From Actinoalloteichus fjordicus (GTDB lineage Bacteria; Actinomycetota; Actinomycetes; Mycobacteriales; Pseudonocardiaceae), in the NCBI RefSeq assembly GCF_001941625.1, contig NZ_CP016076.1, positions 5,688,001-5,752,000 of the forward strand: a stretch of DNA of 64,000 nucleotides, in the 5' to 3' direction. Numbering within the stretch: position 1 is the first letter of the stretch; every line of letters starts with the position of its first letter. The translations under genes were made by a program, and so were the position numbers. A model generated the notes under the pieces. The model had not been told where the DNA came from and ran no database searches. It worked only from the letters and a program-made list of their open reading frames with translations. This document shows positions 1 to 7,642 of the stretch, piece after piece.

Positions 1-57
1 GCCTGGCAGCTCGTCCACGCCGATCCCCGCTCACGGCGGAGGATGAAGAACAGGCTC
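1..57. mobile_element. MITE-like repeat, copy A, cut by window edge
   Basis: This is the end of a short inverted-repeat element. Bases 1-40 match the internal part of the full copies at 27417-27578 and 54610-54769 (GCCTGGCAGCTC, then CGATCCCCGCTCACGGCGGA). It finishes in the terminal repeat ...CAGGCTC, followed by TCA at 58-60, the expected TNA target duplication. The other end and its duplicate lie left of the window. There is no coding sequence. Confidence 0.8.
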
Positions 58-135
58 TCAGCCGGCGACGCGATCCCACCCCGTCGGCGCCCTTCCGGGG
101 TGTCCGTCCCCTGCGGGTCGCGTCGCCCGATGCCG

Positions 136-1446
136 TCAACTCCTGGTGAGCACCTCGACCGGGATGCCGTCCCTGGGGCGCAGTGCCGCGAAGCTGACGG
201 GGCGCACGCGGCCTGCGACGGGACGCAGGGTCGTCCTGGCCAGCAGCCGAGCGAGCATGACCGTCAGCTCGGTGGTGGCCATCGTGGAGCCGAGGCAGCG
301 GTGTGCACCGCCGCCGAAGGGCAGGAACTCGTGCGGTCCCGGCTTGCGGTGTCCCGGTTCCGCGGGGTCCCACCGCTGCGGACGAAAACTCAGCGGCTCC
401 GCCCACACCTCGGGCAGCCGGTGCGTCACGTACGGGCTGAAGATCATCAGCGGGCCCGCGTGCACCGTGCGTCCGGCGAACTCGAAGTCTTGAACGATCT
501 TGCGCGCCGAGATGACGGCGGGCGGCCACAACCGCAGCGTCTCCTGGACGACACCACCGAGGTAGGTCAGCCTGCGCAGGTCGTCACGGGTGGGGACGCG
601 GTCGCCGAGCACCGAGCGCACCTCCTCGGCGGCCCGTTCCCAGACGCCGGGCACGGTCAGCATGGCGTGCACCGCCCAGCCGAACACGCCGCTGGTGGTC
701 TCGTAGCCCGCCGCGATCAGCGAGGCCGTCTGATCGCGGATCTCGACGTCGCTCAGCGCGTCGCCGTCCTCGCCTCGGCCGTTGACGAGGGTGGCCAGCA
801 CGTTGTCGTCACCGTCGACCTCGCCGCGCCGGGTCCGGGCGATCTCGGCGTAGATGCGCTCGTCGACCACCGCACGGTCGACGACCGCCCGGCGCCACGC
901 CGCCGTCCGAAACCGGCGCCGCAGGGCCAGCACGGTCGGCAGGTCGTTCATCAGCGACAGCAGCGACTGGAGATGCCGACCGAAGAAGTCGGCGTCGGCG
1001 GCGAGCCTGCGGCCGAAGAGCGACTCGATCGTGGTGCGCCGGATCGCCGCGCGGAACTCCTGGTAGGCGTCCACGGTCTGGCCGGGATTCCAGGCGTCCA
1101 GCGTCGCGTCCGCATGGGCCGCCATGATCGACAGGTAGCCGTCGATCTGCCGGTGGTGCAGCGCGGGCGCCATCAGTCGGCGACGACGGCGGTGGACGTC
1201 ACCGTCACTGAGCAGCAGCGAACTCTCGCCGTTGACCGGCACGAGCACCTCGAACGCCTCCCGCGTCCGGAAGAGCCCGGCGTTGGCGAAGATGAAGGAG
1301 TTCGCCTCCGGTCCCATCAGATACACGAATCCCCGCCGACCGACGCCCGCCCGCATCAGCGGTCCGAAGCGCCGATGCATGGCCGCCAGTGTGTCTCCCG
1401 GCCGGTAGCCGATCGTCGGCCCCGACGCCCCCGTGATCTCCGACAT
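136..1446 (-). CDS. cytochrome P450
   Basis: A haem-thiolate monooxygenase of 436 aa, normal length for a soluble bacterial P450. Visible landmarks are the I-helix oxygen-activation motif AGYETTSG, the K-helix ExxR in QETLRLWPP, and the haem loop FLPFGGGAHRCLG with Cys384 as axial ligand. It needs a separate ferredoxin and reductase, neither of which is adjacent. The substrate cannot be read from sequence. ATG at 1446 was chosen over the GTG at 1449 because the GGGGGA Shine-Dalgarno sits at better distance. It is the last of three genes on this strand (hydrolase, TetR, P450). A GCTACA-GA-TGTAGC inverted repeat just upstream suggests repressor control, possibly by the TetR at 1879-2481. Confidence 0.93.
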   Translation of the reverse strand: MSEITGASGPTIGYRPGDTLAAMHRRFGPLMRAGVGRRGFVYLMGPEANSFIFANAGLFRTREAFEVLVPVNGESSLLLSDGDVHRRRRRLMAPALHHRQIDGYLSIMAAHADATLDAWNPGQTVDAYQEFRAAIRRTTIESLFGRRLAADADFFGRHLQSLLSLMNDLPTVLALRRRFRTAAWRRAVVDRAVVDERIYAEIARTRRGEVDGDDNVLATLVNGRGEDGDALSDVEIRDQTASLIAAGYETTSGVFGWAVHAMLTVPGVWERAAEEVRSVLGDRVPTRDDLRRLTYLGGVVQETLRLWPPAVISARKIVQDFEFAGRTVHAGPLMIFSPYVTHRLPEVWAEPLSFRPQRWDPAEPGHRKPGPHEFLPFGGGAHRCLGSTMATTELTVMLARLLARTTLRPVAGRVRPVSFAALRPRDGIPVEVLTRS

Positions 1447-1469
1447 CACGCATTCCCCCAGCCCGTTCC

Positions 1470-1483
1470 GCTACAGATGTAGC
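1470..1483. promoter_or_regulatory. candidate operator upstream of the P450
   Basis: GCTACA-GA-TGTAGC is an inverted repeat with perfect 6-bp arms, 24 bp upstream of the P450 start codon. The size and position fit a repressor operator. The nearest regulator is the TetR protein encoded next door, but binding is inferred only. Confidence 0.4.
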
Positions 1484-1878
1484 AATCACGATACGGGAGG
1501 GCGCCCGCGCCGAGGACGGGAACCCGAGTTTCACCGGTGGACTCCGCCGTGCGGCCGATCGCCGGGGAGTGCTGGCGGCCGGGCCGACGCGTTGGCCCGG
1601 CCCGGTCCGGAACGCACTGCGGTCTCGGTTGCGCTCAGCCCTGAGCGGGCTGTCCTCTTCGGAGCTGTGCGTCGATCGGCCGGGCAGTCGGGGTCAGGAG
1701 CGACCGCCTCCCGGCGTCGAGTCGATCAGCGCCTGCCCGACGCCGGCAGGCCGTGCCCCTGCCTGCGGCAGCGCGGGAGACCCGATCGGCGACGCACGGA
1801 GTAGGGCGCCTGCGTGGCGAACTCCCGCCGAATGAGCCGGGGACGCCCGAGACCGGCCTGGTCGGGTCGCCCTCGCCA
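1484..1878. other. intergenic region without recognised gene
   Basis: About 395 bp between the P450 promoter and the TetR stop. Open frames here are short, arginine/alanine-rich shadows without recognisable domains. It presumably holds the P450 promoter; I see no clear terminator hairpin. Confidence 0.5.
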
Positions 1879-2481
1879 TCAGGGCACGAATCCTCGCAGC
1901 ATCACCTCCACCGAACGGCGCAGGCCGGCTCGTTCGGCGCCGCCGAGGAACGGCCGGGCCAGTGCGGAGTAGAGGATTCCGTCGAGGCCCGCGAGCAGCA
2001 CCCGCGCCGCCTCCTCCGGCTCGGTGACCCCCACCTCCCGCATCCCGGCGGCGGCGCGGACCACGAATCGACGGCTGGCCGCCTCCAACTCGGTGGACAG
2101 CTCGCTTCGTCGCATCGCGTCCAGATACAGCTCCATCCTGGCGAGCGTGCGGGATCGCGCCGGACCCAGCCAGTGCGCGAGCAGGTCGGTGTAGACGTCG
2201 ACGATGCGGGCCTGGTCCTCGGCCGTGGCGACGCTCCACCCGGTGGTCGGGATCTGCTCCGCCCAGGCCTCGTCCAGCTCGACCAGCCGGTCCAGCACCC
2301 CCGACAGCAGGGCCAGCCGAGTGCGAAAACAACTGCTGGTGCTGCCGACGGGCAGCCCCGCCTTCGCATCGACGGCCCGATGGGTCAGCCCGCGCAGCCC
2401 GTCCTCGGCGATCACCTCGATCGCCGCGTCCGCGGCACGCTGTCTTCGTGGTCGGTTCCTCGTGGTGCTCGTCACCGGCAT
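1879..2481 (-). CDS. TetR/AcrR family transcriptional regulator
   Basis: Predicted dimeric DNA-binding repressor of 200 aa. The N-terminal helix-turn-helix covers roughly residues 10-55 (AADAAIEVIAEDGLRGLTHRAVDAKAGLPVGSTSSCF). The rest is the helical ligand-binding and dimerisation domain with the usual C-terminal LLAGLDGILYSALARPF segment. The start is set at MPVTSTTRNR because upstream in-frame residues are basic and unlike the family. It lies between the serine hydrolase (102 bp upstream) and the P450 on the same strand, so it may control one or both. The ligand is unknown. Confidence 0.85.
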   Translation of the reverse strand: MPVTSTTRNRPRRQRAADAAIEVIAEDGLRGLTHRAVDAKAGLPVGSTSSCFRTRLALLSGVLDRLVELDEAWAEQIPTTGWSVATAEDQARIVDVYTDLLAHWLGPARSRTLARMELYLDAMRRSELSTELEAASRRFVVRAAAGMREVGVTEPEEAARVLLAGLDGILYSALARPFLGGAERAGLRRSVEVMLRGFVP

Positions 2482-2583
2482 CACGATGCTGCCGCGTGCC
2501 CGTCGAGGGCAAGTCCGGCCGGGCGCCGGCTGCCGCATACCTCGCGGCGACCAGCCGAGGCGGACGGAGCCGACCGGCCGTGC

Positions 2584-3900
2584 TCAGTCCAGCGCGGCGA
2601 GGACGAGACTCCGGATCGCCCGGTGACACCGCGTCTGGAGCGGCTCCGACAGCGTGTGGGTGAAGAAGACCACGCCCAGATCCTCGCGCGGGTCCGCCCA
2701 CCAGGTGGTGCCCGCCGCTCCCGGCCAGCTGACCTCGCCGACCGAGCCGAGTCCCGCCGCCCCGCCCGAGGCGGTCCGCACCGCCAAGCCGAGGCCGAAG
2801 CGGTGTCCTGGACTCCATCCCGGCTGTTGGAGCTGCCGCACGTCGGTCGTCTCGTCGAGCTGATCGGACAGCATGTGCTCGACGGTCTTGCGACCCAGCA
2901 GGCGTCGCCCATCGACCTGCCCACCGCCCAACAGCAGCCGGATGAACCGCAGATAGTCCCCGGCGGAACCGACCAGGCCCGCGCCGCCGGAGTCGAACCG
3001 GGCAATCGACAGATCGGGCAGTTCCTGCGGCCTTCCCGTCAGCGGGTCCAGCGGCGCGGCCGCCGCGTAGCGCTCGCGCTGCCCGGCAGGCACGCCGAAG
3101 GTCGTCGACCGCATGGCCAGCGGGTCCAGGATGCTCTCGTGGAGGAAGTCGCCGAGCGACATCCCGGTGACGGACTCGATGACGAAGCCGGTGAGGTCCA
3201 GCCCCCACCCGTAGTGCCAGCGACGTCCCGGCTCGTGCAGCAGCGGCAACGCCGCCAGGCGATCGGCGAACTCTTCTCCGGTGAGGTCGGTCATCCCGCC
3301 GCCGACCGCTTCGGCGTAGAGGGCGTGCACCGGAGTGTCGTCGAGCAGTCCCTCCGGAATCCCCGCCGTGTGTCGCAGCAGGTCACGCACGGTCGGTTGG
3401 CGTTCGGCCCGCCGGGTCGGGATCGGCATGCCCTCGGCCCGGCCGCCGGGCGTGGCAGCCGAGTCGGGAAGGTCCGCGACTCGCCGATCGCGGAACTGCG
3501 GCAGGTACGTCCCGACCTCCGCGTCCAGATCGAGCCGACCCTGCTCGACGAGGGTCAGTGCCGCCGCCGTGGTGAGCGGCTTGGTCATCGAGGCGATCCA
3601 GAACAGCGCGTCGGTCGTCATCGGGATGCGGCGAACCGGGTCGCGGTGGCCGACCGCAGCCGACCAGACCAGTCCCTCGCTGCGGACGATGCCGACGACC
3701 GCACCGGGAATCCGGCCCGCCGCCACCTCGGCCGCCAGGAAGCTCTCGATTCGCGCGAGCCGGGACGGCGAGAAGCCTGCGGAGGCCGCGTCGAGGCGCG
3801 GCGGTTCGACGCCATGTGGTTCGACGCCATGTGGTTCGACGCCGCGTGATTCGACGCCGCGTGATTCGACGGCCGAGGCGCCGTCCGGTGCCCGGGTCAT
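2584..3900 (-). CDS. beta-lactamase-fold serine hydrolase (class C / EstB-like)
   Basis: Probable esterase or D-amino-acid peptidase of 438 aa with the penicillin-binding-protein fold. The SxxK nucleophile motif is SMTK in WIASMTKPLTTAAAL. The second motif region reads HYGWGLDLTG rather than a clear YxN, and FFTHTLSEPLQ closes the domain. There is no convincing signal peptide, so it is probably cytoplasmic. ATG at 3900 is preceded by GAAGGGA. Residues about 10-32 are a low-complexity VE(S/P)(R/H)G segment made by a 15-bp tandem repeat, so the folded domain starts near residue 40. It diverges from the LysR gene at 4073, a common regulator-target arrangement. Confidence 0.85.
   Translation of the reverse strand: MTRAPDGASAVESRGVESRGVEPHGVEPHGVEPPRLDAASAGFSPSRLARIESFLAAEVAAGRIPGAVVGIVRSEGLVWSAAVGHRDPVRRIPMTTDALFWIASMTKPLTTAAALTLVEQGRLDLDAEVGTYLPQFRDRRVADLPDSAATPGGRAEGMPIPTRRAERQPTVRDLLRHTAGIPEGLLDDTPVHALYAEAVGGGMTDLTGEEFADRLAALPLLHEPGRRWHYGWGLDLTGFVIESVTGMSLGDFLHESILDPLAMRSTTFGVPAGQRERYAAAAPLDPLTGRPQELPDLSIARFDSGGAGLVGSAGDYLRFIRLLLGGGQVDGRRLLGRKTVEHMLSDQLDETTDVRQLQQPGWSPGHRFGLGLAVRTASGGAAGLGSVGEVSWPGAAGTTWWADPREDLGVVFFTHTLSEPLQTRCHRAIRSLVLAALD
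3805..3864. repeat. 15-bp tandem repeat, four units, within a coding region
   Basis: Four head-to-tail 15-bp units: two of TTCGACGCCATGTGG, then two of TTCGACGCCGCGTGA, followed by a partial fifth. Because 15 is divisible by 3 the reading frame is preserved. On the minus strand it encodes repeated five-residue blocks near the N-terminus of the serine hydrolase. The pairwise identity of units suggests stepwise duplication by slippage. Confidence 0.9.
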
Positions 3901-4072
3901 GACCGGTCCCTTCGATGATCCGCTGACGGCGATCGAGACCCGATCGGCAACGCTCGCCGGTCGGCGGCGCAGGCCCTGGCTCTCGGCTTCGCACTCCCTT
4001 CGCCGCCCATGCTGCGGGCCTCGTGACATCATGTCCAACGATGGATTCCGATCGAGTGGATCGAGGATGTCG

Positions 4073-4975
4073 ATGGAGACGCGACTGTTGCGGAGCTTCC
4101 TCGCGGTCGTCCGCACCGGGGGCATCACGGCGGCGGCGGCCGAACTGTCCTTCGTGCAGTCCACCGTCACCGCCCACGTTCAGTCGCTGGAACGACTGCT
4201 CGGGGTGCCGCTGTTCGAACGACTGCCCGGCGGAACGCTGCCCACGGATGCGGGCCGCCGACTCGCCGGGCACGCCGCCGACATCCTCGACCGAGAGGAT
4301 CGAATGCTCGCCGAGTTCGGCCCGGCGGGGCTCCGACCCGCCGGCATCGTGCGGCTCTGCGCGCCCGAGTCGATCTGCGCCTACTGCCTGCCGCCCGTCC
4401 TGCGGCTGCTCGGCAGGCGGTACCCGGACGTCCGGCTCTCGCTCGTGCCTGCGACGACCAAGGCGGCGCTGACGGCGGTCCTGGACCGCCGGGCCGATCT
4501 CGCCCTGGTCATGGAACCGGCGGTGGCCGCAGCGGGCATCGACGTCGTCGGACTCGCACCGCAGCGGCTCTCCGTCATCGCTCCGCCGGACACCGCGCTG
4601 CCGCGCGATCGCGCTCCGACGATCGCCGAACTCGCCGCTGAGGGCGTTCTGCTGCTGGAAGAGGGCTGCGGATACAGCGACGAGCTGGCCGCGCTCCTCG
4701 CCGCCGTCGACCCGACCACCAGTCCGCCCCGCTACGGCAGCGTCGAGACGGTGAAGCGCTGCGTGGAAGCAGGCCTCGGGGTGGCCCTGCTGCCCGCGCT
4801 CACCGTCGAGACGGAGTCGGCGCAGGCGCGGCTCGTCGAACTCGAACCGCCGCCGATGGCGGCCCAGCAGCTCTGGCTGGCGCGCCAGGCGAGCCGCTGG
4901 GCCTCCCCCGCCGTCCAGGCGGTGCGCACCCTGCTCGTCGAGGAGTGCGGCATCGACGGGGCTGCGCGGGCCTGA
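4073..4975 (+). CDS. LysR family transcriptional regulator
   Basis: Predicted 300-aa activator/repressor. The N-terminal winged helix-turn-helix (METRLLRSFLAVVRTGG...AELSFVQSTVTAHVQSLERLLGVPLFER) is followed by a periplasmic-binding-like effector domain (IVRLCAPESICAYCLPPVLRLLGRRYP onward). ATG at 4073 has GAGG 6 nt upstream; ATG at 4067 is an in-frame alternative. It is divergent from the serine hydrolase, its likely target. Its TGA stop is also the left copy of the target duplication of the repeat element at 4976-5037. Confidence 0.92.
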   Translation: METRLLRSFLAVVRTGGITAAAAELSFVQSTVTAHVQSLERLLGVPLFERLPGGTLPTDAGRRLAGHAADILDREDRMLAEFGPAGLRPAGIVRLCAPESICAYCLPPVLRLLGRRYPDVRLSLVPATTKAALTAVLDRRADLALVMEPAVAAAGIDVVGLAPQRLSVIAPPDTALPRDRAPTIAELAAEGVLLLEEGCGYSDELAALLAAVDPTTSPPRYGSVETVKRCVEAGLGVALLPALTVETESAQARLVELEPPPMAAQQLWLARQASRWASPAVQAVRTLLVEECGIDGAARA

Positions 4976-5037
4976 AAGCCTGTCTGTGATCCCCACTTTC
5001 CTGTTGCGCGGGGCCCAGTGGGATCAAGGACAGGCTC
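4976..5037. mobile_element. MITE-like repeat, copy D, internally deleted (62 bp)
   Basis: Short member of the repeat family. Its left end AAGCCTGTCTGTGATCCCC and right end GGGATCAAGGACAGGCTC are the inverted termini. The left 40 bp match the full copies, after which most of the interior is missing. TGA flanks it on both sides (4973-4975 and 5038-5040), a perfect 3-bp TNA target duplication. It lies between the convergent LysR and Nramp-like genes, where the folded termini could act as a bidirectional terminator (inference). Confidence 0.85.
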
Positions 5038-5073
5038 TGAGTGCGCCGCCCCGTGGATCGGCGGCCCCTCGGC

Positions 5074-6327
5074 TCAGCTGAACGTGGTGATCAGCCGCAG
5101 GCAGGTCGCCGCGATCGAGAGGAGACCGATCGTCGCGACGATGTTCTGCCACCACCGATTGCGCAGGTCGCCCATCAGTCGTCTGGTGTTGGCCAGCAGG
5201 AAGAGCAGCACGCCGAGGAACGGCGCGACCAGGACCGTCAGCGCCTGGGCCAGGATGATCAACTCGACCGGGGAGCCCTGCGCGAGCACCGCGACCAGGG
5301 CGCCGAAGGCGAGCACCACCAGGATCATGGCCCGCACTCGCCGGGACGAGAGTCGGTTGCCCCAGCCCAGTCCGTCGGAGAGCAGGGTGCCGCCCGCCGT
5401 TGCGTTGGCCACCATCGAGGAGAAGGCCGCGCCGAAGAAGCCGAGGGCGAAGATGATCCGGCCTGCCGGACCCGCGACCGGTTCGAGCACCTCCGCGAGT
5501 TGTTGCAGGGTCCCGCCGCTGCTCCCGCCCAGTGCCGCGGCACCCGCGACGATCACCAGGATCGTCATGATGCCGGGCGCGACGATGCCGGGGATGGTGT
5601 CCGAGATCGTCACGTCGCGGTACTGCGAGCGGGTCAGTCCGCGTTCCCGCGTGGCATAACCGGTGTAGAAGGCGGCGTTGATCGAGAAGTTGGTCCCGAC
5701 CAGCGCGATGAGGAGCAGGCCTACGCCCGGCGGGAGGTTGGGAATGAAGCCTGCCGCCACGTCGCCCCAGTCGGGCCGGGTGAGGACCGCGCTGGCGATG
5801 AAGCCGACGGCCATCAGCACCACGATGGCGAGCAGCAGCCGTTCCACCACCGTGTAGAAGTCGCGCGCGAGCACGACGACCGCCACCACCACGGTGCAGA
5901 CCAGGGTCCAGATCACCGGCGAACCGCCGAAGACCAGCGACAGACCGAGCCCCGACCCCACCGCGTTGCCCACGGAGAACATCAGGCTGATCCCGAAGAC
6001 GCCGATCCCGGCCAGGACACCGGTCACCTTGCCGAGCACTCGTTTGACCGTCTCGACCATGGACTCGCCGGAGGACAGCGCGATCCGCACGCTCATGTCG
6101 GTGAACATGATCATGAGTGCCGTGGACACGACGATGACCCAGATCAGCCGATAGCCGAAGAGGCCGCCCGCCTGGACGGCCGAGGTGAGATTGCCTGGAC
6201 CGAACTGCCAGGCGCCGACCACGAAGGCCGGGCCGATCAGTGCCAGTCGGCGCAGCAGCCGGGACCGGCGGTTGCCGCCTCCCGGCTCGGCCGCCGCGTC
6301 GGCCGTGGTGCGGGCGTCGTCGTGCAT
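5074..6327 (-). CDS. Nramp-fold membrane transporter lacking metal-ligand residues
   Basis: Integral membrane protein of 417 aa with about eleven hydrophobic segments, resembling the Nramp/MntH superfamily. In canonical members TM1 carries DPGN and TM6 carries MPHN, supplying metal ligands. Here TM1 reads FGPGNLTSAVQAG (Asp replaced by Gly) and the TM6 region reads VGTNFSINAAFYTGY, without Met-Pro-His. It is therefore unlikely to bind divalent metal in the usual way. ATG at 6327 is preceded by a strong AAGGAGG; an in-frame upstream extension is unlikely. It is transcribed with the DapA-family gene 64 bp upstream, behind a LacI-type operator, so an organic substrate for that enzyme is a reasonable guess. 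Confidence 0.82.
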   Translation of the reverse strand: MHDDARTTADAAAEPGGGNRRSRLLRRLALIGPAFVVGAWQFGPGNLTSAVQAGGLFGYRLIWVIVVSTALMIMFTDMSVRIALSSGESMVETVKRVLGKVTGVLAGIGVFGISLMFSVGNAVGSGLGLSLVFGGSPVIWTLVCTVVVAVVVLARDFYTVVERLLLAIVVLMAVGFIASAVLTRPDWGDVAAGFIPNLPPGVGLLLIALVGTNFSINAAFYTGYATRERGLTRSQYRDVTISDTIPGIVAPGIMTILVIVAGAAALGGSSGGTLQQLAEVLEPVAGPAGRIIFALGFFGAAFSSMVANATAGGTLLSDGLGWGNRLSSRRVRAMILVVLAFGALVAVLAQGSPVELIILAQALTVLVAPFLGVLLFLLANTRRLMGDLRNRWWQNIVATIGLLSIAATCLRLITTFS

Positions 6328-6391
6328 CGCGACACCTCCTTCATCTCCCGAGGCCACTCTGCGCTCGGAAGGTCGACGGGGCCTGCGAGAG

Positions 6392-7312
6392 TCAGATCAG
6401 GTCGGCGTGCTTCAGCGCGATGGTGATCTCGTCCGCCGCGGAGGCGACCAGGGGAAGCAGGGGCGACCGGACGGTGGCACTCGGCAGCACACCTCGTGCG
6501 ACCAGGCCCAGCTTGAGTGCCACGGTGCCCTCCATGTGCGAGCCGCGGTGGTAGACGGCCTTGGTCAGCGGCAGCAGTTGGTCGTGGATGCGCCGCGCGG
6601 CGGGGTAGTCGCCTGCCATACCTGCCGCGATGAGCCGGACGAGCGGCTCGGGGGCGAGACTGCCGTACCCGACGAGGGCGCCGTCGACGTCGAACATCGT
6701 GTGCAGCAGATACTCGTCGTGGCAGGTGAGGATCTGCAGCTCGGGATTCTCCCGCCGGAGCACCGGGATCTCGGTGTCCCAGCGCCGCATGTTGCGCACC
6801 CCGTTCTTGGTGGCGAACACGCCGGGCTGCGCGGCGATCTCCAGCTGGGTCTCGAGGTCGTAGGAGGCCTTGGTGACGTCCGGGTACTGGAAGAGGATCA
6901 GCGGCAGACCCGACTCCTCGTGCAGCACGCGATAGCGCTCCTGGGGAGCGCCTGCCTGGAAGCCGAACCGCAGCCAGCCGTGTGAAGGATAGACCAACCC
7001 TGCCGACGCACCCGCCGCGACCGCACGCCTGGACTCCTCGACCGAGACGTGCGTGCCCTCGCCGGTGATGCCCGCGATGATCGGGATCGCCCCGTCCACC
7101 GCCGTCACCAGCGTGCGAATGACGGCCTGCTGCTCCGCCGAGGTCAGGTACGTGCCCTCGCCCGCGTGTCCGAGGCAGACCAGTCCCTTGACTCCCGCAA
7201 CGCCCGCGAGCCATCGGCCCAGGTCGGCGAGGGCGGCGTGGTCGACGGCGCCGTCGGGTGTGAAGGGCGTGACGGGAGCGGGCACCAGGCCGCGAAGGTC
7301 GATCGAAGACAT
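6392..7312 (-). CDS. dihydrodipicolinate synthase (DapA) family aldolase/lyase
   Basis: Class I aldolase-type TIM barrel of 306 aa. These enzymes form a Schiff base with a 2-oxo acid and make or break a C-C bond; members include DapA, N-acetylneuraminate lyase and 2-keto-3-deoxy-sugar-acid aldolases. The substrate-carboxylate GxxGE signature is GHAGE in VCLGHAGEGTY. The Schiff-base lysine lies in VFATKNGVRNM, and FQYPDVTKASYD occupies the YN(x)P region. ATG at 7312 follows GGAAGGA. Context (LacI regulator, transporter) suggests a catabolic enzyme for an imported acid rather than lysine biosynthesis. Confidence 0.88.
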   Translation of the reverse strand: MSSIDLRGLVPAPVTPFTPDGAVDHAALADLGRWLAGVAGVKGLVCLGHAGEGTYLTSAEQQAVIRTLVTAVDGAIPIIAGITGEGTHVSVEESRRAVAAGASAGLVYPSHGWLRFGFQAGAPQERYRVLHEESGLPLILFQYPDVTKASYDLETQLEIAAQPGVFATKNGVRNMRRWDTEIPVLRRENPELQILTCHDEYLLHTMFDVDGALVGYGSLAPEPLVRLIAAGMAGDYPAARRIHDQLLPLTKAVYHRGSHMEGTVALKLGLVARGVLPSATVRSPLLPLVASAADEITIALKHADLI

Positions 7313-7336
7313 CCGTGATCCTTCCAATAACGATTG

Positions 7337-7350
7337 CGGGAACGTTCCCG
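7337..7350. promoter_or_regulatory. LacI-type operator
   Basis: CGGGAACGTTCCCG is a perfect 14-bp palindrome with a central CG, typical of LacI/GalR family sites. It lies 25 bp upstream of the DapA-family start and in the region divergent to the LacI gene at 7643. It is the natural binding site for that regulator. Confidence 0.75.
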
Positions 7351-7642
7351 TAGTGTGCGGCGTGTCGTGGCTCACGTCAAGGAGGTCCGGCTGGGCGAGG
7401 GCAGGCAGCGGCGTTGCCGGCCTTCAAGCGGTGCGTCGGCCCGACCGCTCACCGGACGCGTGCGCGAACGGCGCAGGCGGATCGGCGGCAGCAGGCGACG
7501 TGCGGCGCAGCCGGGCGGCTCGGCGCGAACGCGGCGGGCCCGGACGGCCCCTGCGACGCGCGGGGACAGGGCCGCACCGCGTGACGACGCCGAGCGTCGC
7601 GAGAGGCCTAGGCTACGGAGCAGTCGGGGAAGGGATCACACG

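Noticed and set aside
43-1482. Long open frame on the plus strand opposite the P450
   Set aside because: It is antisense to a complete P450 with all motifs; its product is Arg/Gly/His-rich with no domain, a codon-bias shadow typical of GC-rich DNA.
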